Source: Catenuloplanes atrovinosus (lineage in GTDB: Bacteria; Actinomycetota; Actinomycetes; Mycobacteriales; Micromonosporaceae). From it: a stretch of DNA of 64,000 nucleotides. Under the pieces are notes generated by a model. The model was not told where the DNA came from and did no database searches. It worked only from the letters and a program-made list of their open reading frames with translations. Location: assembly GCF_031458235.1 (NCBI RefSeq), contig NZ_JAVDYB010000001.1, positions 3,493,001 to 3,557,000 of the forward strand. The letters run 5' to 3'. Below, piece by piece: positions 7,606-16,664 of this stretch; the first letter of the stretch is position 1; each line of letters begins with the position of its first letter. The position numbers were made by a program, and so were the translations under genes.

Positions 7606-8841
7606 ATGACCACCCCGGCCGCACCGGTCCGCCCCGCCGACATCCTGTCGGCCGTTCTCTCCAACGACTCGCACGCCGTGGCCATCCGGTACGGCGACCG
7701 CAGTTGGACGTGGCGCGCGTTCACGGCGCGGGTGCGGGCCGCGGCCGGCATGCTGCACGGGCTGGGCGTGCTGCGCGGCGACCGGGTGGCGCACCTGGCC
7801 GGTAACGGCCCGGCCACGCTGGAGATCGCGCTGGCGTGCGCCTGGATCGGCGCGGTCTACGTGCCGATCGGCGGGCGGACCACGGAGGGCGAGGCCGCGT
7901 ACATCGTGGACGACGCCGCCGCGCCGGTGCTGCTGTGCGGCGACGGGCGCGCGGAGCGGATGGGCCGGGTACGCGTGCTGATGCCGCACCTGCGCGAGCT
8001 GGTCGACATGGAGCGCAGTTACGAGCTGCTGCTGGCGGAAGCGCCGGCCACCGTCCGCCGGACCGATGTCGCCGACGACGACCCGTTCTGCCAGCTCTAC
8101 GGGCCCGGCCGGGACGGTTTCCCGCGCGGCGCGGTGCTCACGCACGCGGCGATGGCGTCGGTCTGCGACGCGCTGGCGGACGCGATCGGCCTGACGCCGT
8201 CCGGGGTGAACCTGGTGGTGACGCCGATGTCCCGGGTGGCCGCGCTGTCCCAGGCGCTGATGGGGGTACGGCACGGCGCGCAGACCGTGATCATGCCGGA
8301 CGTGTCCGCGGCCGCGGTGCTGGACGTGATCGAGTCGCTGCGGGTGACGCACACGTTCGTGGTGCCGACGCTGCTGGCCGCGATGGCCGCGGAGCCGGGC
8401 GCCGCCGGCCGGGACCTGAGCAGCCTGGTCAACCTGGCCTACGGCGCCGCGCCGATGCCGCCGTCGATGATCCGCGCGGTCGAGTCCGTGCTGCACGCGA
8501 ACCTGTTGCAGGTGTACGGCGTGACGGAGGCGGCCGGCGCGACGACCGTGCTGCGCGCGGCCGACCACGCGGACTCGGTGCGGGTGGCGTCCGCGGGCCG
8601 GCCGCTGCCGGGCGTGCGGCTGCGGATCCGGGACCCGCGCAGCGGCGAGGGCATCCCGGACGGCGTGGTCGGTGAGGTGTGGGTGTCCTCGCCGCGCGCG
8701 ATGACGTCGTACTGGCGGCAGCCGGAGGAGACCGCGGCGGTGATGACGCCGGACGGCTGGCTGCGCACCGGCGACACCGGCTACCTGGACGCGGACGGAT
8801 ACCTCTATCTGGTCGGCCGGGTCAGGGAGGCGGCAGCATAG
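7606..8841 (+). CDS. acyl-CoA ligase/AMP-binding protein, C-terminally truncated, atypical P-loop
   Basis: A 411-residue ANL-superfamily adenylation domain. Recognisable are the N-terminal fold (SWTWRAFTARV, GDRVAHLAGNGPATLEIAL), the A5 motif YGVTEAAG and the A7 region WLRTGDTGYLDADGYLYLVGR. Two things are abnormal. The P-loop A3 motif, normally rich in Ser/Thr/Gly and ending PKG, reads LYGPGRDGFPRG. The protein also ends 7 residues after the hinge, so the whole C-terminal AMP-binding_C subdomain (about 110 residues, with the catalytic A10 lysine) is missing. Its last 20 nt overlap the 3' end of the convergent SARP gene. It may be a decaying gene after a rearrangement or a non-catalytic homologue. 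Starts at 7597 (TTG) and 7606 (ATG) are possible. Confidence 0.7.
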   Translation: MTTPAAPVRPADILSAVLSNDSHAVAIRYGDRSWTWRAFTARVRAAAGMLHGLGVLRGDRVAHLAGNGPATLEIALACAWIGAVYVPIGGRTTEGEAAYIVDDAAAPVLLCGDGRAERMGRVRVLMPHLRELVDMERSYELLLAEAPATVRRTDVADDDPFCQLYGPGRDGFPRGAVLTHAAMASVCDALADAIGLTPSGVNLVVTPMSRVAALSQALMGVRHGAQTVIMPDVSAAAVLDVIESLRVTHTFVVPTLLAAMAAEPGAAGRDLSSLVNLAYGAAPMPPSMIRAVESVLHANLLQVYGVTEAAGATTVLRAADHADSVRVASAGRPLPGVRLRIRDPRSGEGIPDGVVGEVWVSSPRAMTSYWRQPEETAAVMTPDGWLRTGDTGYLDADGYLYLVGRVREAAA

Positions 8842-11566
8842 CCCGCAGCCGGTCCGCGGACGGGTGGTAGACGCCGTCCAGCCGTTCCGCCGCGCGGGCC
8901 CGGCAGTGCGCGGACGCGCCCTCGTGGCCCAGCTCGTGGTGGCAGGCGGCCAGCCGGGCCAGCAGCTCCACCGTGATCCACTCGTCGTTGCGCTGGAGCG
9001 ACAGCGCGTGCTCGTACGCGGAGATGGCACCCTCGAGGTCGCCGGCGTGCTGGCGCATCCGCCCGATCTGCTGCCAGCCGTTCTGCACCTGCAACCAGTT
9101 GCCGATGCTCTCGTGCACCGCGATCCCGGCCGCGCGCTCCGCGACCGCGGCGTGCACGTCGCCGGTGCGGTGCAGCACGCGCAGCGCGGTCAGCCGGTAG
9201 GTGAAGCCGATCAGGTCGCGCGCGTGCGTGGTGCGCCCGTCCACGCGGCCGGGCGGCCCGGTCCGGTCGATCTCGTCGAGCAGCGCGCGCATCTCGTCCG
9301 CGTACCCGGCGGCCCGCTCGATCGACTCGCCGTCCGGCCATTCGTCCCGCTCGGTGATCGCGCTGCCCATGCCGCCCAGCCCGATCGCGATCCGGATCGG
9401 GTCGCCGGCCTCGCGCCCCACCTCCGCGGTCAGCGCCCACTCCCGGAACGCCTGGTCGTGGTCGCCGCCCCGGAGGTAGCAGTTGCCGAGCACGTTGTGC
9501 AGGTAGCCGCGCCACCACAGGTCACCGCGGCGGCGGGCGGCGGCCAGCGCGATGCGGGCGACCGGGATCGCCTCGTCCCACCGTCCGAGGTGGTCGAGCA
9601 GGAAGCCGTTCATGCCCCAGCAGAGCAGCCAGACGTACTCGTCGAGCCGGTGCCGGTCGGCGGCCCCGACCGCGGCGCGCAGGTTCGCCCGCTCCGCCTC
9701 GAACCAGGCGACCGCGTCCGGTACGTCGACGGGCGTGAACGGGACGACGCCGTCCGCGGGCGTGCCCGGGTCGAGCTGCCGGCGGTACGGGTTGGCGAGC
9801 CGCGCGCCCGCGACCACCGAGTGCAGGTAGTGGTCGAGGATGCGGCGCAGCGCGTCCTCCGGCAGGTCGTCGGAGATCTCGGCGGCGTAGGCCCGGACCA
9901 GGTCGTGCGCGGCGTACCGCCCGGGCCGGGGTTCGCTCAGCAGCTGCGCGTCGGTGAGTTCGCCGAGCAGGTCGAGCGTGCCGGAGGAGGTGCGGCCGGC
10001 CACGCTGATCGCGGTGGCCAGCGCCACGTCCGGCCCGGGGTGCCGGCCGAGCCGCCGGAACAGCTCGGCCGCGTCCGGTCCGAGCCGCCGATAGGACCAG
10101 GAGAAGACGGTACGGACGTCCCGCCCCGCGTTGACGGCGGAGAAGGCGTCCAGCCCGTCCCGGCGGCGCAGCTCGGCCGCGACCGTGGCCAGCGTGAACA
10201 TCGGGCTGCGGTCGGCCCAGGCGGCGCAGATCGCCAGCGCCAGCGGCAGCCCGCCGCACACCCGGACGATCTCCGCGGCGGCCCACGGCTCCGCGTCCAC
10301 CCGCGCGGCGCCGAGCCGGGAGCGCAGGTAGCCGACCGCGTCCGCGTCGCTGAACACGTCCAGGCCGACCGAGCGCGCGTCCTCGTCGACCGTGAGCCCG
10401 CCGAGGTAGCTGCGGCTGGTGACCAGCACGGCGCAGCCGGCCGAACCGGGCAGCAGCGGCCGGACCTGGTCGTCGTCGCGCGCGTTGTCCAGCACCACCA
10501 GCACCTTCCGGCCGGCCAGCACGCTGCGGTAGAGCGCGGCAAGACCGTCCAGGGTGGACGGCTGGTTGGCGCGGGGCACGCCGAGCGCCTCCAGGAAGCC
10601 GTGCAGCGCCTCGGCCGGCTCCAGCGGCGCCCCGCTCGGTGCGAACCCGCGCAGGTCCACGTAGAGCTGCCCGTCCGGGTAGCGGGTCGCGGCCCGGTGC
10701 GCCCAGTGCAGCGCCAGGCTGGTCTTGCCGACGCCGCCGAGGCCGCCGACCAGCACCAGCGGGCGCGGGCCGGCGACCGCGTCGAGGCGGGCCAGTTCCG
10801 CGGTCCGGCCGGTGAACGCGGCGGGCGGCGCGGGTAGCTGCGCGGGGCGCACCGTGCGCCGGTCGGTCAGCTCGCGGTGGGCGTCGCGCAGCATCGGGCC
10901 GGGCTCGATGCCGAGCTCGCCGACCAGCCGCTCGCGGGTGAGCCGGTAGCGCTCCAGCGCGTCGGCGGTGCGGCCGGCCGCGGCGAGCGTGCGCAGCAGC
11001 CGGGCGTGCAGGCCCTCGTCGTACGGGTGCCAGCCGGTGGCGCGGTCCAGCACCGGCGCGAGCACGGCGCCGCGGTCGCGGTCCAGCGCGACGTCCGCGG
11101 CCTCGGCCAGCACGGCCGCGTGCTCGCGGTCCAGATCCGCGAAGACCGGGTGCGCGCGGGCCTCCGGCGGCAGTCCGGTGCCGGCCGGCGCGGTCCACAG
11201 CCCGAGGGCCGCCGCGTACGCGTCCACCGCCGCCTCCGGCCGACCGGCCTCGACCAGGTCCCGCGCCTGGCTCAGGAAGGCGCGAAAGCGCCGCAGGTCG
11301 GAGTCGACGTCTAGGCGGTATCCGGCGGCGGAGCGGCCGATCGTGCCGGCCACCCGGCGCAGCCGGCTGACGTACTGCTGCACGGTCGCGGCCGCGGCCT
11401 GCGGCGGATCGCCGGACCAGAGCACGTCGGAGATGACGCCGGCCGCGACCGGCTCACCGGCGGCGGCGAGCAGCACGGCCAGCAGCACCCGCTGTTGCGG
11501 TGAGCCGAGGTCCAGCTCCGTGCCGTCGCGCAGGCCGCGGACCGGGCCCAGCACCTCGAACCACAT
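8822..11566 (-). CDS. AfsR-like SARP-NB-ARC-TPR regulator (paralogue 1)
   Basis: A 914-residue STAND regulator. Order: winged helix (about 1-95, starting MWFEVLGPVRG), BTAD (100-245, ending LGIEPGPMLRDAHREL), NB-ARC ATPase (about 265-520, Walker A LVGGLGGVGKTSLA, Walker B KVLVVLDN, and CGGLPLAL), winged helix, then TPR-like helices to the end. Such proteins bind DNA after nucleotide-dependent oligomerisation and usually control secondary metabolism. It is the second gene of an operon with the paralogue at 11579-14419 (12-nt gap). A GTG at 11572 is an alternative start; I prefer the ATG because both paralogues then begin MW-x-x-VLGPVRG. The two NB-ARC domains are nearly identical, pointing to tandem duplication. 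Its 3' end overlaps the truncated ligase gene. Confidence 0.9.
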   Translation of the reverse strand: MWFEVLGPVRGLRDGTELDLGSPQQRVLLAVLLAAAGEPVAAGVISDVLWSGDPPQAAAATVQQYVSRLRRVAGTIGRSAAGYRLDVDSDLRRFRAFLSQARDLVEAGRPEAAVDAYAAALGLWTAPAGTGLPPEARAHPVFADLDREHAAVLAEAADVALDRDRGAVLAPVLDRATGWHPYDEGLHARLLRTLAAAGRTADALERYRLTRERLVGELGIEPGPMLRDAHRELTDRRTVRPAQLPAPPAAFTGRTAELARLDAVAGPRPLVLVGGLGGVGKTSLALHWAHRAATRYPDGQLYVDLRGFAPSGAPLEPAEALHGFLEALGVPRANQPSTLDGLAALYRSVLAGRKVLVVLDNARDDDQVRPLLPGSAGCAVLVTSRSYLGGLTVDEDARSVGLDVFSDADAVGYLRSRLGAARVDAEPWAAAEIVRVCGGLPLALAICAAWADRSPMFTLATVAAELRRRDGLDAFSAVNAGRDVRTVFSWSYRRLGPDAAELFRRLGRHPGPDVALATAISVAGRTSSGTLDLLGELTDAQLLSEPRPGRYAAHDLVRAYAAEISDDLPEDALRRILDHYLHSVVAGARLANPYRRQLDPGTPADGVVPFTPVDVPDAVAWFEAERANLRAAVGAADRHRLDEYVWLLCWGMNGFLLDHLGRWDEAIPVARIALAAARRRGDLWWRGYLHNVLGNCYLRGGDHDQAFREWALTAEVGREAGDPIRIAIGLGGMGSAITERDEWPDGESIERAAGYADEMRALLDEIDRTGPPGRVDGRTTHARDLIGFTYRLTALRVLHRTGDVHAAVAERAAGIAVHESIGNWLQVQNGWQQIGRMRQHAGDLEGAISAYEHALSLQRNDEWITVELLARLAACHHELGHEGASAHCRARAAERLDGVYHPSADRLRAMLPPP

Positions 11567-11578
11567 CGGCACGCGGGC

Positions 11579-14419
11579 TCAGCCCTCGGCCGCTTCGTAG
11601 GCGTCCAGCCGCGCGCGAAGCTGGTCGGCGTAGGCGTGGTAGACGCCGTCGGCGAGCCGGCGGGCCCGGGCGCGCAGCCGGGCCGCGGCCGCCCGGTCGC
11701 CGAGCCGGGCGTGGCAGGCGGCCAGCGACACCAGCACCTCGGTGCCGCTCCACTGCCAGCGCTGCATCAGGGCGAGGCCGCGCTCGTACGCCTCGATCGC
11801 CTCCGCGTCCTTGCCCACGTGCTGGTAGATGCGGCCGAGCAGCTCCCAGCTCCACCCCTCGCGCGCCCAGTTGCCGATGCTGCGGTGCAGCTCGATGCCG
11901 CGGCGCATCTCGGCCGCGGCGGCCTCCACGTCGCCGGTGCGGTGCAGGATGCGCAGCGCGAACGACTCGGTGCAGATGCCCAGCAGCTCGCGCGCGCGGG
12001 CCGCGTACGAGCCGGTGGTGAGCGGCCCGGCGTCGCTGTCCAGGTGACCGCAGAGCGCCACGGCCTCGTCCGCGAGCGCGGCGGCCCGCTCGATCTCGTC
12101 GCCGGTCGGCCAGCGCCCGGTGTCGGTGAGCGTGCTCGCCATGCCGGCCAGGCCGATGCCGGTACGGACCGGGTCGTCGGACTCCCGCCCGGCCTGCGCC
12201 GCGAGCGACCACTGCCGGTACGCCTCCGCGTAGTCGCCGAAGCGGTGGTGGCAGATGCCCAGCGCGTTGTGCAGGTAGCCGCGCCACCACAGCGAGTTCT
12301 GCCGCTCGGCCGCGGCCAGCGCGCGGCGGGCCGCCGGGATGACCTCGTCCCACCGGCCGAGCTGGTCCATCAGGTAGCCGTTCAGCCCCCAGGAGAAGTA
12401 CCACAGGTACGGGTCGAGCCCGTGCTGCTCCGCGCTGTCCATCGCGGCCCGGATGTTCTCCCGCTCCTCACCGAACCAGGCCAGCGCCTCCTCGGTGTCG
12501 CGCGGGCGCAACGGCCGTACCCCGTCCGCGGGCCGGCCCGCGTCGATCGGCGCGCGCAGCGGGTTGACCAGCTGCGCGCCGGCGAGCAGCGAGTGCAGGT
12601 AGTGGTCGAGCGTGCGGCGCAGCGTCTCCTCCCGCTCGGCCGGCTCACCCAGTTCGGCCGCGTACGCACGGACCAGGTCGTGCGCGCCGTACCGGCCGGG
12701 CCGTAGCTCCGAGATCAGGTGCGCGTCGGCCAGCTCGGCCAGCAGCGCCAGCGTCTCCGGCACGCGCCGCCCGGCGATGCTGGCCACGGTGCCGAGCGCC
12801 ACGTCGCCACCGGGGTGCAGGCCCAGCCGGCGGAACAGCTCGGCGGCGCCGGGCGTGAGTCGCCGGTACGACCAGGAGAACACCGCGCGCACGTCCCGCC
12901 CGGCGGCGACGCCCGCGAACGCGTCCAGCCCGGCGCGGCGCCGGATCTCGGCCGCGACCGTGCCCAGCGTGAACGCGGGGCTCCGCTCGGTCCAGGCGGC
13001 GCAGATCGCCAGCGCCAGCGGCAGCCCGCCGCACACCTCGATGATCTCGGCGGCCGCCTCCGGCTCCGCGTCCACCCGCTCCTTGCCGAGCCGGGAGCGC
13101 AGGTAGCGGTAGGCGTCCGCGTCGCTGAACACGTCCAGGCCGACCGAGCGGGCGCCCTCGTCGACCGCGAGCCCGCCGAGGTAGCTGCGGCTGGTCACCA
13201 CGACCGCGCAGCCGGCCGTGCCGGGCAGCAGCGGGCGCACCTGCTCGTCGTCGCGCGCGTTGTCCAGCACCACCAGGATCTTCCGGCCGGCCAGTACGCT
13301 GCGGTACAGCGCGGACAGCCCGTCCAGCGTGGACGGCTGGTTGGCCCGCGGCACGCCGAGCGCCTCCAGGAAGCCGTGCAGCGCCTCGACCGGCGGAAGC
13401 GGCGGGTTGCGCGGCGCGAACCCGCGCAGGTCCACGTAGAGCTGGCCGTCCGGGTAGTCGGACATGACCCGGTGCGCCCAGCGCAGCGCCAGCGCGGTCT
13501 TGCCGACGCCGCCGAGGCCGCCCACCACGACCAGCGGCATCGCGCCCTCGGCGAGCGAGTCCAGGCGGTCCAGCTCGACGTCGCGGCCGGAGAACGAGCC
13601 GAGGTCGGCGGGTAGCTGCGCGGGGCGTACCACCTGCGGCTTCTCGGTCACCACGGGAGCCGGCTCCGGCTCCGGCTCGGCCAGCAGCTCGCGATGCGCG
13701 GCCTGGAGCAGCGGGCCGGGCTCGATGCCCAGCTCGTCGACCAGCCGGTCGCGCACCTCCCGGTAGCGGCGCATCGCGTCGGCGCGGCGGCCGGCCGCGG
13801 CCAGCGCGCGCAGCAGCCGGGCGTGCACGCCCTCGTCGAACGGGTGCCAGACCGCGGCCCGGTCCAGCGCCGGGACCAGCGCGGGGCCGTACCCGCAGGA
13901 CAGCGCGTCGTCGGCGGCCTCGACCAGGGTGGTGACGTGCTCGCGGTCCAGCCCGGTGAAGACCGGGTGCTCGCGCGCCTCGGGTGGCAGGTTCGCCGCG
14001 GCCGGTCCGGTCCAGAGCGCGAACGCCTCCCGGAACATCGCGCCGGCCGCGGCCTTGTCCGCGCCGTACAGCTCGCGGGCGTCCCGGATCAGCGCGCGCC
14101 AGCGCAGCAGGTCGACCTGGCCGGTGTCCGCCGCGAGCTGGTAGCCGCCGGCCGTGCGCCGCAGCAGGCCGCCCTGGTCGCGGGCGGGCCGGTCCGGCTC
14201 GATGATCTTGCGGAGGCGGCTGACGTACTGCTGCACCGTGGCGGCCGCGGCGGCCGGCGGCGCGTCGCCCCAGAGCACGTCCAGAATCGTGGGTACGCCG
14301 ACCGGCTCACCGGCCGCGGCCAGCAGCACCGCGAGCAGCGTGCGCTGCTGCGGCGGCCCCAGCTCCAGCTCTACGTCGTCCCGGCGGCCCCGCACCGGTC
14401 CGAGCACCTGCAACCACAT
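11579..14419 (-). CDS. AfsR-like SARP-NB-ARC-TPR regulator (paralogue 2)
   Basis: A 946-residue regulator with the same domain order as its downstream neighbour: winged helix, BTAD, an Ala/Glu/Pro spacer (EPEPEPAP), NB-ARC (Walker A VVGGLGGVGKTALA, Walker B KILVVLDN, CGGLPLAL), arm helices and C-terminal TPR repeats. A GTG at 14440 would overlap the TetR stop codon by 8 nt and add seven residues; the ATG at 14419 matches the paralogue start. It sits between TetR and paralogue 1, so TetR-SARP-SARP is probably one transcript. The BTAD and TPR parts have diverged more than the NB-ARC, suggesting altered DNA or ligand specificity after duplication. Target genes are unknown; the divergent P450 is a candidate. 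Confidence 0.9.
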   Translation of the reverse strand: MWLQVLGPVRGRRDDVELELGPPQQRTLLAVLLAAAGEPVGVPTILDVLWGDAPPAAAAATVQQYVSRLRKIIEPDRPARDQGGLLRRTAGGYQLAADTGQVDLLRWRALIRDARELYGADKAAAGAMFREAFALWTGPAAANLPPEAREHPVFTGLDREHVTTLVEAADDALSCGYGPALVPALDRAAVWHPFDEGVHARLLRALAAAGRRADAMRRYREVRDRLVDELGIEPGPLLQAAHRELLAEPEPEPAPVVTEKPQVVRPAQLPADLGSFSGRDVELDRLDSLAEGAMPLVVVGGLGGVGKTALALRWAHRVMSDYPDGQLYVDLRGFAPRNPPLPPVEALHGFLEALGVPRANQPSTLDGLSALYRSVLAGRKILVVLDNARDDEQVRPLLPGTAGCAVVVTSRSYLGGLAVDEGARSVGLDVFSDADAYRYLRSRLGKERVDAEPEAAAEIIEVCGGLPLALAICAAWTERSPAFTLGTVAAEIRRRAGLDAFAGVAAGRDVRAVFSWSYRRLTPGAAELFRRLGLHPGGDVALGTVASIAGRRVPETLALLAELADAHLISELRPGRYGAHDLVRAYAAELGEPAEREETLRRTLDHYLHSLLAGAQLVNPLRAPIDAGRPADGVRPLRPRDTEEALAWFGEERENIRAAMDSAEQHGLDPYLWYFSWGLNGYLMDQLGRWDEVIPAARRALAAAERQNSLWWRGYLHNALGICHHRFGDYAEAYRQWSLAAQAGRESDDPVRTGIGLAGMASTLTDTGRWPTGDEIERAAALADEAVALCGHLDSDAGPLTTGSYAARARELLGICTESFALRILHRTGDVEAAAAEMRRGIELHRSIGNWAREGWSWELLGRIYQHVGKDAEAIEAYERGLALMQRWQWSGTEVLVSLAACHARLGDRAAAARLRARARRLADGVYHAYADQLRARLDAYEAAEG

Positions 14420-14432
14420 GTGCGTATCCGTC

Positions 14433-15071
14433 TCAGGCACCGGCCGCCGGGGCCAGCAGCGCGTCCGCGGCGGCGGTGCGCAGCCAGGCGACCGCCTCGC
14501 CGTCGCTCCAGTGCAGGTCGTCGACGAGCGTGAACAGCGATGAGTATCCGAAGTAGAACCAGAGCAGCGCGTCCGCGTGCGCCACGTCGACGCCGCTGCG
14601 CAGCGCGCCGATCCGGGCCAGGCGCTGCGCGGCCAGCCGCAGGCCGGACCGGTACCGCTCGGTCGCCTCGGCCAGCGACGCGGCCGCGTCCGGCTCGTGC
14701 GGCGCCGTGGCCATGATGACCCGCAGCACGTCGCCCCACTCCCGGCGCATGTCCAGCGTGGTGGCCGCGACCAGGTCGAGCACGCGGCCGGGGTCGCCGG
14801 CGCGGTCGATCAGCTCCAGGTTCGCGGTGACCGCGGGCGCGGCGGCGCACAGCCGCATCAGCGAGCGCAGCAGCCCGGCCTTGCCGCCGGCCACCGCGTA
14901 GACCGTCGCGGGCGAGACGCGGGCGGCGCGCGCCACCTCCTCGACCTTGACCGCGAAGTAGCCGCGCTCACGGAACAGGCGCCGGGCGGCCTCGAGGATG
15001 GATCGGTGGGTCGCGGCCGTATACCCAGCGCGACGACTGCGCCGCGCCGGTCCCGCCTGGGTGGTGCTCAT
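14433..15071 (-). CDS. TetR-family transcriptional regulator
   Basis: A 212-residue regulator. A basic N-terminal tail precedes the TetR HTH (about 20-65: SILEAARRLFRERGYFAVKVEEVARAAR, then VSPATVYAVAGGKAGLLRSL). The C-terminal ligand domain is helical. It is first in the TetR-SARP-SARP operon and divergent from the P450 gene. An inverted repeat CTGGAG-N5-CTCCAG lies 25 nt upstream of its start and is the likely operator controlling both directions. Ligand unknown. Confidence 0.88.
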   Translation of the reverse strand: MSTTQAGPARRSRRAGYTAATHRSILEAARRLFRERGYFAVKVEEVARAARVSPATVYAVAGGKAGLLRSLMRLCAAAPAVTANLELIDRAGDPGRVLDLVAATTLDMRREWGDVLRVIMATAPHEPDAAASLAEATERYRSGLRLAAQRLARIGALRSGVDVAHADALLWFYFGYSSLFTLVDDLHWSDGEAVAWLRTAAADALLAPAAGA

Positions 15072-15091
15072 AACGGGCGAGTCTAGGTCGG

Positions 15092-15116
15092 TTCACTGGA
15101 GACCGGCTCCAGCGAA
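15092..15116. promoter_or_regulatory. candidate TetR operator between TetR and P450 genes
   Basis: Interrupted palindrome centred at 15104: CTGGAG (15096-15101), ACCGG, CTCCAG (15107-15112), flanked by matching TTC and GAA. It lies in the 225-nt divergent intergenic region between the TetR and P450 starts. Confidence 0.6.
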
Positions 15117-15296
15117 GCCTCGGTATATCGATTTCTGTCGCCTATCCGGCTCGTGTCCGCGATGAACGGTACGGATACGCACGGTGACCGGTCATGTTCG
15201 CTTGATCGTTTCACCTGGGATTTTGAACCGTTCCGGGTGCCGTCCGTCAACAAGGTGGATCACCGCTGCACGATGCACGATCTGCGAGGAGAAACA

Positions 15297-16664
15297 GTGA
15301 GCACCGCACCACGCACCGTCGACGAACTGACCGGACCACGGCCGCTGCCGGTGGTCGGGAACCTGGTGCGGATGCGCACGGACCGCGAGGGGCATCGCGC
15401 GTACGACCGGTGGGCGCGCGAGTACGGGCCGACCTACCTGCTGCGCTTCGGGCGGATGCCGATCGTGGTCTCCGGCGACGGGCCGATCGTCGAGGCGGTG
15501 CTGCGCGACCGGCCGCACGGCTTCACCCGTACCCGCGTGGGCCCGGTCCTCGAGGGACTCGGCATCGACGGCGTGTTCGGCGCCGAGGGCGAGCGATGGC
15601 GACGGCTGCGGAAGCTCGCCGCGCAGAGCCTGAACGCGGCCTACCTGCGCGAGTACTTCACCACCATCACCCGGTCCGGCACGCGGCTGCGCACCCGCTG
15701 GGCCTCGGCCGCCGCGGACGGCCGGCCGGTCGACGTGCTGGACGACATGATGCGGTTCACGCTGGACGTCACCACCACGCTCGCGATCGGCCACGACCTC
15801 AACGCGCTCGAGGCCGCCGGCGACGGCCTGCACCGCCGGCTGGCCGAGCTGTTCCCGGAGATCGGCCGCCGCCTCTACGCCCCGGTCCCGCTGCACCGGT
15901 GGATCACGCTCCCCCGCGACCGGCGCCGCGAGCGGGCGATGCGCGAGGTCGACGCGCTCGTCCGGGTCGCGTACGCGGAGGCGCGCTCCCGGGCCGCCAC
16001 CGGCGCGAAGCCGCGCACGTTCCTGGAGGCGCTGGCCGGCGTGGCGGACGTCACCCACGAGGAGTTGGTCGGCAACGTGCTCACCATGCTGCTCGCGGGC
16101 CAGGACACCACCTCCTCCACCGCCGCGTGGACGCTGCACTACCTGTCCCGGCACCCGGAGGCCCAGCAGCGGGTACGGAACGAGGCCGTCGCCGCGTTCG
16201 GCCCGTCCGGGATGCCCGCGGACCCCGGCCCGCTGCGCGCGCTGCCGTTCACGGACGCCGCGATCCGGGAGGCGATGCGGCTCCGGCCGATCGCGCCCGT
16301 GATGGGCTTCCGGCCGACCCGCGACACCGTGCTCCCCGGCACCGGGTACGACCTGCGGCTGCCCGCCGGCCAGTCCATTCTGCTGCTGCTCGCGCACGGC
16401 GCCCGGTCGGTGGACGACCCGGACGCGTTCCGCCCGGAGCGCTGGCTCGGCGACAACCCGCCCACGCCCGCGCCGCTGCACCCGTTCGGCGCCGGCCCCC
16501 GCTTCTGCCCCGGCCACAACCTGGCGCTGGTGGAGGTCGCGCTGGTCACCGCGCTGCTCTGCCGCGACTTCCGGCTCACCCCGGACGGCGGCCCGGTCGG
16601 CGAGAAACTCGCGTTCACCGCGTTCCCGACCGGACTGCGGCTGCGCCTAGGCGTCGGTCAGTGA
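15297..16664 (+). CDS. cytochrome P450
   Basis: A 455-residue haem monooxygenase. The I-helix oxygen-activation motif is LAGQDTTSS, the K-helix E-x-x-R is REAMR, and the haem-binding loop is FGAGPRFCPGHNLA with the cysteine thiolate ligand. The N-terminus is proline-rich (TGPRPLPVVGNL) without a membrane anchor, so it should be soluble. The GTG at 15297 has GAGGAGA 5 nt upstream; an in-frame start at 15153 would add an unconserved leader. Its sequence style (long, FGAGPRFC, RPIAPVMGFRPTRD) recalls CYP families that oxidise lipids or terpenoids, but substrate is unknown and no ferredoxin gene is adjacent. The 3' end overlaps the convergent HTH gene by 18 nt. Confidence 0.92.
   Translation: MSTAPRTVDELTGPRPLPVVGNLVRMRTDREGHRAYDRWAREYGPTYLLRFGRMPIVVSGDGPIVEAVLRDRPHGFTRTRVGPVLEGLGIDGVFGAEGERWRRLRKLAAQSLNAAYLREYFTTITRSGTRLRTRWASAAADGRPVDVLDDMMRFTLDVTTTLAIGHDLNALEAAGDGLHRRLAELFPEIGRRLYAPVPLHRWITLPRDRRRERAMREVDALVRVAYAEARSRAATGAKPRTFLEALAGVADVTHEELVGNVLTMLLAGQDTTSSTAAWTLHYLSRHPEAQQRVRNEAVAAFGPSGMPADPGPLRALPFTDAAIREAMRLRPIAPVMGFRPTRDTVLPGTGYDLRLPAGQSILLLLAHGARSVDDPDAFRPERWLGDNPPTPAPLHPFGAGPRFCPGHNLALVEVALVTALLCRDFRLTPDGGPVGEKLAFTAFPTGLRLRLGVGQ

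Noticed and set aside
8864-10837. A 657-codon frame antisense to SARP paralogue 1, and a similar frame opposite paralogue 2
   Set aside because: Both follow the third-position GC pattern of the true genes on the opposite strand and have no family resemblance.
8822-14419. NLR-type (Avs-like) antiphage sensors
   Set aside because: The proteins carry NB-ARC and TPR domains but start with a winged helix plus BTAD, which marks them as AfsR-type transcription regulators rather than effector-bearing defence NLRs.
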